DNA of 36,432 nt from Piscirickettsia litoralis (GTDB taxonomy: Bacteria > Pseudomonadota > Gammaproteobacteria > Piscirickettsiales > Piscirickettsiaceae), in the NCBI RefSeq assembly GCF_001720395.1, contig NZ_MDTU01000001.1, positions 827,715 through 864,146 on the forward strand. The letters are read 5' to 3'. A model generated the notes under the pieces. It did no database searches and was not told the DNA's origin. It saw only the letters and a program-made list of their open reading frames with translations. A program made the position numbers and the translations under genes. This document shows, one piece after another, positions 1 to 12,311 of this stretch (the first letter of the stretch is position 1; every line of letters begins with the position of its first letter).

Positions 1-410
1 AATATATAGTAATCATAACCAAAGTGAAGGTAGAACTGTTTATCCCCATCAAACTTGCACCAAATTAACTCTCTCAGCGCTAATTTAGTATAATCTGGAA
101 TTTGTCCAGTTGGCACAAACATACCCTCGTCAATTCTTCTATTTGGTTGATCTATATCAAACAAATATTTTCCAAGGTTATCTTCGCTCCTGTTATCAGA
201 AACCTCGAGCAATTTTACACCGTTCAACTCTAAACAGACCATGAAATACAAAACGGCTTTAACATAATTACTTTCAGCCACTAAATACTCTTGATATGTC
301 AAACCTGTATCATCACCAATATCCGAGACAGATGTCCAGTCTTTAGAAGTAAAAGTACTAGAGATATTTCTAAGTTCAGGGTTATACTTTGTCAAACGAA
401 AACATTTCAT
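1..410 (-). CDS. Unrecognised protein, 5' part only (runs off left edge)
   Basis: An open frame on the minus strand starts with ATG at 410 and stays open to the window edge, giving about 136 residues without a stop. The protein begins MKCFRLTKYNP and has a TSVSDIG segment near residues 26-32, an EYL...E..Y motif around 40-48, and ends in view with an aromatic LHFGYDYY stretch. It has no signal peptide or membrane segment. The combination of an N-terminal TSxSDIG and a C-terminal HFGYDYY resembles conserved small hypothetical proteins, some of them immunity-like, that I recall from other bacteria, but I cannot name the family. Codon use looks coding. The upstream side (411-666) holds no partner gene. 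Function unknown. Confidence 0.6.
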   Translation of the reverse strand, partial: MKCFRLTKYNPELRNISSTFTSKDWTSVSDIGDDTGLTYQEYLVAESNYVKAVLYFMVCLELNGVKLLEVSDNRSEDNLGKYLFDIDQPNRRIDEGMFVPTGQIPDYTKLALRELIWCKFDGDKQFYLHFGYDYYI

Positions 411-666
411 ATTTATGTATAGCGATGCATTCCTTGACATGTTAAGAATTTGCTAATTGGCGAATTCTAACAGCACAATATAGTGAATACAAGCCCAGGT
501 CTAAACTAGAAATGTGGCAATCTTAAAATGAAAAAGTATCTTGTTGACTTAAAAAAATTAAATTAGGCGTATCTAAAACTGATTATTGCTGCCTCTAACT
601 TATTACAGTCGTAGCAAGCGACCTAATCTTCTGGTGATTGATTAAAAAGTCTCCGGTATCAATCCA
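411..666. other. Gene-poor AT-rich stretch, possible decayed sequence
   Basis: There is no open frame of useful length. It contains the presumed promoter of the partial gene to the left and the 3' flank of the queC-like gene to the right. On the minus strand near 563-625 a short stop-bounded frame reads CYDCNKLEAAIISFRYA, which faintly resembles the conserved C-terminal ATRYDK..A segment of IS5-type transposases. This is too short to call an insertion sequence. Confidence 0.3.
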
Positions 667-1185
667 TTAGCTAAAAATCCGCTCCATAAATTTCTTTTTC
701 TTAGGCTGAATAGACATGGGTAAGGTTAAATCAAACTGCTTGGCCGTTTGCGCACGCTTTTTATCACTCATAAACAACAGTGGTGTTTGAATACGTATTC
801 CAGTTGTTGCTGTTAAATTAACAAGTTCTTGATAGCTTTGCAGCCATTCCATCATAAACTCAAGAGAATGTGCCTCTCCAGGATGAATGCCAATAAAGAT
901 ATCCTGAGCCGAGAGGGTTTGCGCCCAGTTCACAGCAAAACTAAGTAAGCTTGAATAATAAGTTAGCTCTTTGCTTTCAGAAAGGCTATTTTCATTCATC
1001 GCTACCACTTGATGCTCTGCAACCACGACTTCTTGAGCGACTTGCTGGGCGCTTTCTAGTTGAAATGAACGTTTAGGAATATCCAAGCTCAAGGCATATG
1101 GCATATAGCCCTGGCTCCGTGCGAGATGCAGGCAGAGGCTAGAATGCACCCCACCTGATAATAAGACGACTGCTTTACGTTGCAT
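667..1185 (-). CDS. QueC-like protein, truncated and lacking active-site residues
   Basis: The 172-residue protein opens with MQRKAVVLLSGG and SQGY..YALS, a clear match to the PP-loop ATPase start of QueC (7-cyano-7-deazaguanine synthase, queuosine pathway), and has a central FAVNWAQ..SAQDIFIGI segment also typical of QueC. True QueC is about 220-230 residues and has SGGxDS. Here the motif is SGGVHS, with His in place of the Asp, and the zinc-binding CxxCxxC tail is absent because the frame ends just where it should begin. Reading the other frames downstream does not restore cysteines, so this is not a simple frameshift. It starts 11 bases after sohB, with an AAGGG ribosome site overlapping the sohB stop, so it is probably translated from the same message. 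It is probably not an active QueC: either a paralogue with a new role or a decaying gene. Confidence 0.7.
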   Translation of the reverse strand: MQRKAVVLLSGGVHSSLCLHLARSQGYMPYALSLDIPKRSFQLESAQQVAQEVVVAEHQVVAMNENSLSESKELTYYSSLLSFAVNWAQTLSAQDIFIGIHPGEAHSLEFMMEWLQSYQELVNLTATTGIRIQTPLLFMSDKKRAQTAKQFDLTLPMSIQPKKKKFMERIFS

Positions 1186-1196
1186 TCATCACCCTT

Positions 1197-2231
1197 TTAG
1201 CGTTTAACTCCTGCTGTTGCCAGTTTACCAAGCAAAGCCCGTGCCATAAAGCTAAAACGATCGGCAAGTGTTTGCTTCTCGATATAGTTAACTGAGTAAA
1301 TCTCACGCTCATCAGATTGCGATAAGAGATAATCATCGCTCGTCACCAACTCATCCACTAGATTTAACTCTAGCGCACGCTGGCCAAACCAATGCTCACC
1401 GGTTGCAACTTTATCAATATCCAGCTGTGGGCGATATTCACCAACAAAGTCTTTAAATAGATGATGAATGTCTTCTAATTCTTCTTGAAGCTTTTCACGG
1501 CCTTCTTTGGTATTTTTACCAAACATCGTCAGTGTACGTTTGTAATCACCGGCGGTGAGTTGCTCGTATTCAACATCGTGCTTTTTTAACACCTTATGAA
1601 AGTTAGGCATTTGGAATACCACACCGATCGAACCTAACACTGCAAACGGTGCTGCAATGACGCGATCTGCCACACAGGCCATTAAATAGCCACCACTGGC
1701 AGCCACTTGATCCACTGCAATCGTTAATTTCACCCCTTTACTACGAAAACGTGCGAGTTGAGACGCTGCTAAACCGTAAGGGCTGACCATGCCACCCGGG
1801 CTTTCTAAGCGAACGACAACTTCATCTTTTTCATTAATAAAGGTCAATAAGGCATCAACCTCTTCACGCAAAGCATGGACAGCAGAAGCTTCGATATCGC
1901 CATCAAAATCTAAGACGAATATGCGAGGATCTTGCTCTTCTTCTTTATCCTTATTTTTCTTTTTGTCTTTTTTCTCTTGTTTTTCTTCTTTCTTGCGCTC
2001 TTTTTCCAGAGCTTTCAGCTCTTTCTTATCCAGCACTTCAACTTCTATCGTCTCTTTTAAATCATCATAATGATCATTCAGCTTTTCAACTTCCAAGCTG
2101 CCTTTTTGCTTGGCAACACGGTTTTTCATCGCCAATGCTAAAATGCCTGAAAATACGATTAAAATCGCTGCGACTAATGTCACCGTTTTTACTAGAAATA
2201 AGCCGTAATCGGCTAAGAGTTGGGTAATCAC
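1197..2231 (-). CDS. sohB: SohB, inner-membrane S49 serine peptidase
   Basis: The 344 residues match the length of E. coli SohB (about 349). A membrane segment lies at about residues 10-34. It is followed by a very charged Lys/Glu linker (about 66-100), then the S49 peptidase domain. The nucleophile serine is S179 in AASGGY and the general-base lysine is K231 in GDYKRTLTMFG, the Ser-Lys dyad of signal-peptide-peptidase relatives; the catalytic domain is probably periplasmic. The start codon is GTG, supported by a GAGGAG ribosome site about 10 bases upstream that overlaps the ligA stop. That overlap suggests translational coupling in the smc-zipA-ligA-sohB block. The charged linker is richer in lysine than I expect for the family. 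Confidence 0.9.
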   Translation of the reverse strand: MITQLLADYGLFLVKTVTLVAAILIVFSGILALAMKNRVAKQKGSLEVEKLNDHYDDLKETIEVEVLDKKELKALEKERKKEEKQEKKDKKKNKDKEEEQDPRIFVLDFDGDIEASAVHALREEVDALLTFINEKDEVVVRLESPGGMVSPYGLAASQLARFRSKGVKLTIAVDQVAASGGYLMACVADRVIAAPFAVLGSIGVVFQMPNFHKVLKKHDVEYEQLTAGDYKRTLTMFGKNTKEGREKLQEELEDIHHLFKDFVGEYRPQLDIDKVATGEHWFGQRALELNLVDELVTSDDYLLSQSDEREIYSVNYIEKQTLADRFSFMARALLGKLATAGVKR

Positions 2232-2246
2232 GAATATTCGTCTCCT

Positions 2247-5056
<2,810 letters not shown>

Positions 5057-5104
5057 ACTACCCCTTTCGCTTATAACTTAAAATTACTTTATTACTTTTA
5101 AAAT

Positions 5105-8100
5105 CTATTCTTCAGCCATTTCCAGCGCTTTTTCGATATCCACGGCGACCAAGCGCGAGACCCCAGGTTCACGCATAGTCACACCCACCAGTTGATCTGC
5201 CATTTCCATAGCGATTTTATTGTGAGAAATAAAAATAAATTGCACCGTCTCTGACATCTCTTCAACCAGTCGGCAAAAGCGCCCAACATTCGCATCATCC
5301 AAAGGCGCATCCACCTCATCGAGCATACAAAAAGGCGCTGGGTTCAATTGGAAAATAGCAAAGACTAAGGCCGCTGCCGTTAAGGCTTTTTCACCGCCTG
5401 ATAATAAATGGATCGTACTATTACGTTTGCCTGGTGGGTGTGCCATCAAAGCCACCCCCGCTTCTAATAAGTCATCGCCGATGAGCTCTAATGTTGCTCC
5501 ACCGCCGCCAAAGAGTTTCGGAAATAAGGTTTTAAAATGGCCGTTTACTTCATCAAAGGTCTCTTTAAAGCGTGTGCGTGTTTCTTTATCAATCTTACGG
5601 ATCGCAGCTTCCAAAGTCTCCAACGCTTCGATTAAATCATCATGTTGTGCATCTAAATACACTTTACGTTCAGACTGGGCGGCATATTCATCAATCGCTG
5701 CCAAATTAATCACACCTAAGCGTTGAATACGTCGGCCGATAAGCTCTAGTGATTCTTCTAGCTCTTTAACATCACCGCTTTCATCATAAATTTCTAATAG
5801 GCCCCTTAACTGAAACCCCGCTTCGACCAATTGCTCTTCTATCGATTGACGGCGAATAAATAATTCTTGAGTCTGTAAGCGCCCTTTTTCTAAGGCTTCA
5901 CGGGCACTAGCCACCTGATTCATCTGCGCATGCAATTGCTTCTCTAGCACACGTACCTGATTTTCATGGCCTTGAGACTGTTCTTTTGCAATGGTTAGCC
6001 GGTCTTCAAAACCCAGCTGACGTTCTAGCTGCTCATCGAGCAACATGCGTTGCTCCTCTAAAGGCTCTTCAAACAAAGCTCGGGATTTTTCTAATTCTGC
6101 TAAACGTAATTTATCTCGCCCTAATAGTTCTTCTAGGCGCTCTAAAGCCGCTTTAATTCCCGCCTGCTCACTTTGCACACGCTGCAATTGCATTTGCTTT
6201 TGCTGAAACTGACCTTTTAATGATTCTAATTGCTGACGTGCTTCTTGCGTTTTTCGTTGTGAGTCCACTCGGCCAGATTCTAAACCTTGCCTTTGTAGCT
6301 CTAATTCTGCCATTTGCTCAACAGCGACTTCTAGACGCTGACGGGCAATTTTTATTTCTTCTTGCTCTTCAGTAAATAATTCCTGAGCTTCTGTAAGCTC
6401 ATGCTGAACCACCGCTAAACGCGCACGCAGTTGCTCTATACGTGCTAAACGGCCACTAACACGTGCCTTAATTTCAGCAAGCTCTCTTTGCGTGACTTGC
6501 ATATGCTGCTGGGCCGTTTTCACTTGCTCTTCAGCCAATTGCAAATTGTGTTGAGTTTGGCTTAAACGCTCTTCATTAATCGCTATGTTTTCTTCGAGAG
6601 TTAATTCTTGCTGTTTTAAGCTTTCTAGCTCTTTTTCACGTGCAATCACCCCTGAGTGAGCATCATCTCGTTTAGTGACTTTGAGCCAATTTGCCCCAAA
6701 CCATAAACCCTCTTTTGTCACAACAGACTCATAGCTTTTTAGCGCTAAGCGAATGCGTAAAGCAGTGAGCAAATCATCTGCCAGATAGACATGTTGTAAC
6801 TCACTCGGTAAACTCTCAGCATGCTCAACCACATTGATTAATTTTAGGGCTTGTATACTCTGATCTGAGCTAGAACCTAAACTGGCGTCATCATTAAACC
6901 TAACAGATTGATCAATGCAAATTAATGACGCTTCAAGTTCAGATAAGCTCGAATTAACCTGGTAATCCGGTGTATATAAAGCCTGTAGACTCTCACCTAA
7001 CACCGTTTCAACGGCAGTTTCCCAACCTTCTTGTACACGAATACTCTGAGCCAACTGCTTACTCTCTGCCAAACCTTGAGCATGAATCCACTCTTGTACA
7101 TGCTCGGAGCTTTCAGCCAATGCAGCTTGTTGCAACGCTTCTAATGAAGCTAAGCGCCCTTTTAGCGGGTGCAACTGGCCACGTTGTTGCTCTAACTCCT
7201 GGCGCTGGTGCTCTAGCTGCTGGCGCTGGTGGCTTAAAGCGATCTGCTGCTCTTCATACTGCAACTGTAGCTCTTGCTCTTTTTCTTCTAGTTCACGTTG
7301 CTCTTCTTGAACTTCAGTTAAACCGGCTTCTAAAGTTGCGAGATCACTATTTTCAGTCTCAGTACGTAGCTTTTCTAAGCGTTGCTGTAAACGCTGGCCT
7401 TGCTCTTCCATGTGGCGAATACGTGTCTGTTCGACTTCAGCTTCTTGGCGACATAAGGCGACTTGCTGAAGTAAGGTCTCACGCTCTTTTTCTAGCTGTC
7501 GATAGTTCACTTCCTCTTCTTCAGCAAGCAGGGTCGCTTCTTCAACCGCGGTTTGCAATAACTCGATTTCAGGGGCAAGCTCTTCTTCTTGCTCGGCGAG
7601 CAAGACCTTTTGTTCTTCATCGGCAGTCAGCTCTAAACGCGCTTTTTCTAGGCTTTCATTAAGACGAGTCATCTCCTGGCCTGTTTCACGAATACGCGCT
7701 GTTGCATGTTCGATTTGCTGCTCTAAACGCGTGACTTCATTGCCGGCTTGATAATAGTCTGCTTGACAGGCATGCAATTTTTCTGAGACTTCACTAAAGG
7801 CTAAACGCTCTTTTTCTAAACTTACATCAATCTGTTGCTGCTGAGCTCGTTGCTTTTCAACAGCAATTTCATAGTCTTGGATTTTCTGCTGTTCTTGGTC
7901 ATGTTGATCTTGCAACACTTTCCAACGTTGAATATAGAGCTGACCTTTAACCTGGCGCTCTTCTTTCTTAAAGTTTTGATATTTTTCAGCGGCCTGGGCT
8001 TGTTGATGCAAACGACTCAGCTGTTTGCCTAACTCTTCACGTACATCACTCAAACGTTCTAGATTCTCACGGGTATGGCGAATGCGGCGTTCGGTTTCCT

Positions 8101-8632
8101 TACGGCGCTCTTTATACTTAGAAATCCCCGCGGCTTCTTCTAAATGCACGCGCAATTCTTCAGGTTTCGCCTCAATAACACGGGAGATCATTCCTTGCTC
8201 AATAATCGAATAACTACGCGGGCCTAAACCTGTACCTAGAAAAACATCGGCAATATCACGCTTACGACACTTCGTTCCATTCAAAAAATAAGTAGATTGA
8301 GCCTCTCGATTTACTGTCCGTTTAATGGAAATTTCATTGTAATTCGCATAAGGACCGACCAGCTTACCTTGACTATTATCAAAGATCAGCTCAATCATCG
8401 CTTGACCCACCGGCTTACGCACACTCGAGCCACTGAAAATCACATCGGTAATCGACTCACCGCGCAAATTCTTCGCTGAGCTTTCCCCCATCACCCAACG
8501 TACCGCATCAATAATATTCGATTTTCCGCAACCATTCGGACCGACAATGGATGCCAACTGACTCGGCAACTCCACCGTCGTTGGATCGACAAACGACTTA
8601 AACCCCGCCAACTTAATCTTTTTTAATCTCAT
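5105..8632 (-). CDS. smc: Smc, chromosome segregation ATPase
   Basis: The 1175-residue SMC protein organises and segregates the chromosome, forming a ring with ScpA/ScpB. The N-terminal head has Walker A GPNGCGKS (about residues 32-39). Long coiled coils rich in Glu, Gln, Leu and Arg flank a hinge near residues 510-640. The C-terminal head has the signature LLSGGEKAL and Walker B CMLDEVDAPLDD. Length and motif order are those of complete bacterial SMC, and no frame break is seen over 3.5 kb, in contrast to several neighbours. It starts about 100 bases from the divergent cysZ and heads the leftward block with zipA and ligA. Confidence 0.97.
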   Translation of the reverse strand: MRLKKIKLAGFKSFVDPTTVELPSQLASIVGPNGCGKSNIIDAVRWVMGESSAKNLRGESITDVIFSGSSVRKPVGQAMIELIFDNSQGKLVGPYANYNEISIKRTVNREAQSTYFLNGTKCRKRDIADVFLGTGLGPRSYSIIEQGMISRVIEAKPEELRVHLEEAAGISKYKERRKETERRIRHTRENLERLSDVREELGKQLSRLHQQAQAAEKYQNFKKEERQVKGQLYIQRWKVLQDQHDQEQQKIQDYEIAVEKQRAQQQQIDVSLEKERLAFSEVSEKLHACQADYYQAGNEVTRLEQQIEHATARIRETGQEMTRLNESLEKARLELTADEEQKVLLAEQEEELAPEIELLQTAVEEATLLAEEEEVNYRQLEKERETLLQQVALCRQEAEVEQTRIRHMEEQGQRLQQRLEKLRTETENSDLATLEAGLTEVQEEQRELEEKEQELQLQYEEQQIALSHQRQQLEHQRQELEQQRGQLHPLKGRLASLEALQQAALAESSEHVQEWIHAQGLAESKQLAQSIRVQEGWETAVETVLGESLQALYTPDYQVNSSLSELEASLICIDQSVRFNDDASLGSSSDQSIQALKLINVVEHAESLPSELQHVYLADDLLTALRIRLALKSYESVVTKEGLWFGANWLKVTKRDDAHSGVIAREKELESLKQQELTLEENIAINEERLSQTQHNLQLAEEQVKTAQQHMQVTQRELAEIKARVSGRLARIEQLRARLAVVQHELTEAQELFTEEQEEIKIARQRLEVAVEQMAELELQRQGLESGRVDSQRKTQEARQQLESLKGQFQQKQMQLQRVQSEQAGIKAALERLEELLGRDKLRLAELEKSRALFEEPLEEQRMLLDEQLERQLGFEDRLTIAKEQSQGHENQVRVLEKQLHAQMNQVASAREALEKGRLQTQELFIRRQSIEEQLVEAGFQLRGLLEIYDESGDVKELEESLELIGRRIQRLGVINLAAIDEYAAQSERKVYLDAQHDDLIEALETLEAAIRKIDKETRTRFKETFDEVNGHFKTLFPKLFGGGGATLELIGDDLLEAGVALMAHPPGKRNSTIHLLSGGEKALTAAALVFAIFQLNPAPFCMLDEVDAPLDDANVGRFCRLVEEMSETVQFIFISHNKIAMEMADQLVGVTMREPGVSRLVAVDIEKALEMAEE

Positions 8633-8670
8633 AGTGCCATTGTACTTATTGTTCTTTTCAAATTATGCTC

Positions 8671-8687
8671 TTCAGTTTATCACTGAA
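8671..8687. promoter_or_regulatory. Inverted repeat between smc and cysZ
   Basis: TTCAGT-5 bases-ACTGAA is a perfect 6-base inverted repeat in the 101-base gap between the divergent smc and cysZ starts. It could be an operator shared by both genes. A weak -35/-10-like pair (TTGTAC, 18 bases, TATGCT) lies just to its left for the cysZ direction. Confidence 0.3.
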
Positions 8688-8733
8688 TCGGGTAAAATAC
8701 CGCCCATTCTATCATGAATCTAGTGGAGCGAAT

Positions 8734-9459
8734 ATGTCAGGTTTTCATTATTTCCTAAAAGGCTTAAACCTCATTTTTAAACCCGGGATGCGTCGCTATC
8801 TTTACCTGCCTATTTTCCTGAATCTCATCTTGCTGATTGTGTTAGGTTACTTCGGCATTCATGGCATAGAAGCCATCACCGCCCACTTTGCTGGCAGCTT
8901 ACCTCACTGGCTGCACTTTCTCGAATCGATTGCCACAGTTATTTTAAGCTTAGCCTTTATCGCTCTGCTTGTATTTAGCTTTACCACGCTCGCCAGTATC
9001 ATCGGCGCGCCCTTTTATAGCGTACTTTGTGAAGCGGTATTGCAACAAGAAGACCATAAGGCCCCCGAAGAAAGCCTCTTCGCCTTAATCAAAGACATGC
9101 CCAGACTCATCGGCCGTGAACTGATTAAATTGCGTTATTCTATTGTTCGCGTGATTATCTTAATGATTTTAATGTTCATCCCCGGCTTGAACTTGATCAT
9201 CAGCATATTATGGTTTTTATTTAACTGCTGGATGCAAGCGATTCAATACATTGATTATCCCATGGACTTATTCAAGCACCACTTTAACCACACCTTAAGC
9301 GCCACGCGCAAAAAGCCATTCACAGCGATGGGGTTTGGCTTGATTTGTTTTGTTTGCACAATGATTCCCTTGCTCAACCTCATTGCCATTCCTGCAGCAG
9401 TTGCTGGAGGAACATTACTTTGGTCTGATCAAATTAAGCCTTTACTCGATAAAAATTAA
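8734..9459 (+). CDS. cysZ: CysZ-family membrane protein (sulfate uptake)
   Basis: About 241 residues, close to E. coli CysZ (253). The start MSGFHYFLKG is chosen because GGAG lies 5 bases before this ATG; an upstream in-frame ATG at 8665 lacks a ribosome site. The family start GFHYFLKGL..IFKPGMRRY is followed by several hydrophobic segments (about residues 24-48, 65-95, 145-175, 205-235) and the conserved FTTLASIIGAPFYS segment. CysZ proteins carry sulfate into the cell for cysteine synthesis. No other sulfate assimilation gene lies in view, so the substrate is inferred from the family. A hairpin downstream probably ends its message. Confidence 0.88.
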   Translation: MSGFHYFLKGLNLIFKPGMRRYLYLPIFLNLILLIVLGYFGIHGIEAITAHFAGSLPHWLHFLESIATVILSLAFIALLVFSFTTLASIIGAPFYSVLCEAVLQQEDHKAPEESLFALIKDMPRLIGRELIKLRYSIVRVIILMILMFIPGLNLIISILWFLFNCWMQAIQYIDYPMDLFKHHFNHTLSATRKKPFTAMGFGLICFVCTMIPLLNLIAIPAAVAGGTLLWSDQIKPLLDKN

Positions 9460-9478
9460 AGTATTTAGGAATAATAAG

Positions 9479-9508
9479 GCCATCAAGTGATTATGACTTG
9501 ATGGCTTT
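9479..9508 (+). terminator. Probable terminator after cysZ
   Basis: A perfect 9-base stem (GCCATCAAG / CTTGATGGC) with a 9-base loop is followed by only three T residues. It lies 20 bases past the cysZ stop. The short T tract keeps confidence moderate. Confidence 0.55.
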
Positions 9509-9667
9509 AAGCTATATAGCGCACCACGGACAAGCTTACCGTATAGATATAACTATGCAGTTATTACATAAACCACAGCCCTGCCATATAGCAAGTCAAA
9601 AAATCGCTCAATAAATTGACTACTATTTAAACTATGGAAAGCCATTTGAAGAGTTCAAAGGAAGAAA

Positions 9668-10375
9668 ATGCCCTCTTTGTTACTTGTTGATGACGAATCG
9701 CATATTGTAGATGCGCTTAAGCGCTTGTTTCGCCGTGAAAAATATACTTTATTCTGCGCTTATAATGCGTCAGAAGGACTAAATATCTTAGAACAAGAAA
9801 AAATCGATGTCATTTTATCTGACCAACGCATGCCAAATATGCTCGGTAGTGAATTTCTGCAACGCGCTCAAGAAAAATTTCCAGAAACCATTCGCGTTAT
9901 TTTAAGTGGCTATTCCGATACAAAAGAAATTATCAGTGGTGTGCTTAATGGTAGCATCCATCAATTTTTAGAAAAACCCTGGCGCGCCAATGAGCTGCGA
10001 GAGCACATTCGTTATCTAATTAACAAAACAATGACTCCAGAAGCCTCACCAGGCGATGATCACACGCTCACAGCAGCATTTTCATTTAACTCAGAAGGCC
10101 AACTAAAATCTGTTAATTCCTATTTTTGTAATCTTCTTGATCAAAGTGAAGAGGTAGTATTAACAAAACCATTAACATCAGTCATTAATTACAGTCAAAC
10201 ACAGTTTGAAGAAATATTATCCCATGTTCAAGACCATGGCCATTGGCACGGCAAAGTGACCTTAAACAATCAAAATAAAACGCACTTAATGATGTCTCTT
10301 GCCATACTAGAAAAGGAGCATGCAGAACTTATTTATGGCAGCCTACTCACCTCAACTAATAGCGATCACCAATAA
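9668..10375 (+). CDS. Response regulator: REC domain plus PAS-like domain, no DNA-binding output
   Basis: Residues 1-120 form a receiver domain with acidic pair D8/D9, phospho-acceptor D52 in LSDQRMP, S80 in ILSG and K103 in LEKPW. The LSDQRMP and LEKPWR variants are typical of RpfG-like and related regulators. Residues about 133-230 look like a PAS-type domain (TAAFSFNSEGQLKSVN...). No helix-turn-helix, GGDEF, EAL or HD-GYP domain is present, so the output is probably protein-protein. A GGAAG ribosome site precedes the ATG. The histidine kinase begins one base after this stop, so the two form a pair. Upstream (9509-9667) is non-coding and should hold the promoter. Confidence 0.85.
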   Translation: MPSLLLVDDESHIVDALKRLFRREKYTLFCAYNASEGLNILEQEKIDVILSDQRMPNMLGSEFLQRAQEKFPETIRVILSGYSDTKEIISGVLNGSIHQFLEKPWRANELREHIRYLINKTMTPEASPGDDHTLTAAFSFNSEGQLKSVNSYFCNLLDQSEEVVLTKPLTSVINYSQTQFEEILSHVQDHGHWHGKVTLNNQNKTHLMMSLAILEKEHAELIYGSLLTSTNSDHQ

Positions 10376-10376
10376 A

Positions 10377-12311
10377 ATGATAAATAATTTACGCTTAAAC
10401 AAACTTCCTTCCATTTTCACCATTATTATTGGAGCGGCAATCAGTTTTTTTTATTTTATAGCATCAACGAAACAAACCAATCAGAAACATCAAACCACTT
10501 TAGAGAACTCGCAACAGATACGCAGCAATCCATACAGAATAATATCAATAAAAATATCGCTGCAATTAATATCTTAAAATCTTTCTATGAAGCATCAAAC
10601 TTTGTCAGCTTTGATGAGTTTACTATTTTTACAAATGGCTTATTAAAAAGAAACTTAGCCATCCAAGCATTAGAGTGGATTCCAAAGATCACACAATCCC
10701 AACGCAATGATTATGTCAAAAAATGCCAATCAATTTTTCCCAAGCTTTAAAATCAAAGAAAATCACAAGGAAAAATGATAACTGCTAAAGATAAGTCCAG
10801 CTATTTCCCTGTTTATTATGTTAACCCAGTGAAAGGCAATAAAAAAGCAATCGGGTTTGATTTATCTTCCAGCCCCGCGCGAGACAGAAGTCTCAAAAAA
10901 AAGCTGCAATTACAGGAAGAAGTGTCGCCACTAACTCAATAACACTAGTGCAAGAGAAAGGCAGCAGTCATGGATTTTTTACTCTTCAACCCAATATACA
11001 ACGCAACATATCCAGAAAAAAGCTTCTTTTGAAAACCTAAAGGGCTTTGTACTCGGCGTTTATAGAATCAATGATATGCTAGATCAATCCCTTAATTTTT
11101 CTTCAAAAAGTAACCTCACTCTTATAGTCAAAGAGAAAGTGAATGATAATACTTTTTCAACAATACTCGAAAATAATGTAGAGCAAAAAGCAAGTAGCAA
11201 ACTCGCTTATCAATCAACCCTCACAGTCGCCGACAAAAAATGGCAAATAGTAATTTCCCCATCACAAAGCTTTATCAAAGAACACCAAACCTACCTGCCA
11301 ATCACAATATTTTTAGCAGGTCTGGTTATCTCATTCATGCTCTCAGCTTACCTTTGGGTACTCATTAATAGAGAAGCCCGAGTCAAAAAGCTAGTTAAAG
11401 AGCGCACAGAACAACTTAATGATTTAAATAGCAAGTTGACGGTACTGAATGAAGAACTGGACCACAAAGTGCTTGAACGGACACAAAAACTTAAAGAAAA
11501 CCAAGAACAGCTAGTCCAGTCAGAGAAACTAGCTTCTATCGGTCAACTTGCCGCCGGTGTTGCTCATGAAATTAACAACCCCATTAGCTACATCATGAAC
11601 AATATCGAAGTCATGGGAGAGTACTTAGACTCTATTAAAAGCGTCACAAATAAAGCATATGCTTGCAGCGAAACACTAAACTCAGATGATATAAGTGCTA
11701 AAGACAGCAAGCTTAAAGAACTAAAAGAGTCACTTGATCAAGAAGATATGACTTATATCATTGAAGATACCGAGAATATCATCGAGCAATCACTTGAAGG
11801 CACCGAAAAAGTTAAAAATATTGTTTTAAGCTTAAAATCGCTAGCTCACTCAGAAGCTGAAACAAAAGAAGAGTTCGACCTTAACCATTGCATAGAGCAA
11901 GCCTTAACGATTACTCAAAATGAACTCAAATACAAATGCGAAATAATAAAAAATTTCGACAATGTAAAACCAATACTAGGCTACTCTTCACAAATCGGCC
12001 AAGTCATCATGAACTTGCTCGTCAATGCAGCACATGCAATCAAAGAAAGTGGCACAATCACAATCACCACCAAACAACAAGAAGGCTTCAATCTACTGAC
12101 AATTGCAGATAATGGTCATGGCATTCACCAAGATAATCTTGCAAAACTATTTGACCCATTTTTTACGACAAAGCCTGTTGGTGAAGGTACTGGGCTTGGA
12201 CTATCGATCAGCTATGGCATTATCAAAAAACATGATGGTTCAATCAATGTTGAAAGTGAAGAAGGTAAGGGCACCACCTTCACTATCAAATTACCCAATC
12301 AACCCCTCTAA
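10377..12311 (+). pseudogene. CHASE-domain sensor histidine kinase, frame-disrupted N-terminal half
   Basis: The reconstructed protein is about 644 residues. It has an N-terminal membrane segment (PSIFTIIIGAAISFFYF), a periplasmic CHASE-type sensor region containing ALEWIPKI, GFDLSS.PAR and ATNSITLVQE, a second membrane segment (near FLAGLVISFMLSAYLWVL), a coiled coil, and a HisKA/HATPase core. The phosphorylated His is in AAGVAHEINNP, the N box is NLLVNAAHAI, and the G boxes are DNGHGI and GEGTGLGLSIS. The last 411 residues (from 11076) are intact. The sensor half changes frame six times, each in a run: T8 10444, CCC 10739, A5 10771, A8 10895, CCC 10990, T4 11027. It shares a message with the preceding regulator. 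The 3' end overlaps the convergent MFS stop. Confidence 0.82.

Noticed and set aside
563-625. Remnant of an IS5-type transposase
   Set aside because: Only about 17 residues resemble the C-terminal motif, with no inverted repeats or further coding sequence.
6970-7662. Plus-strand 230-residue frame inside smc
   Set aside because: It lies antisense to the coiled-coil region of an intact smc, where codon bias in Glu, Gln and Leu repeats opens the opposite strand.
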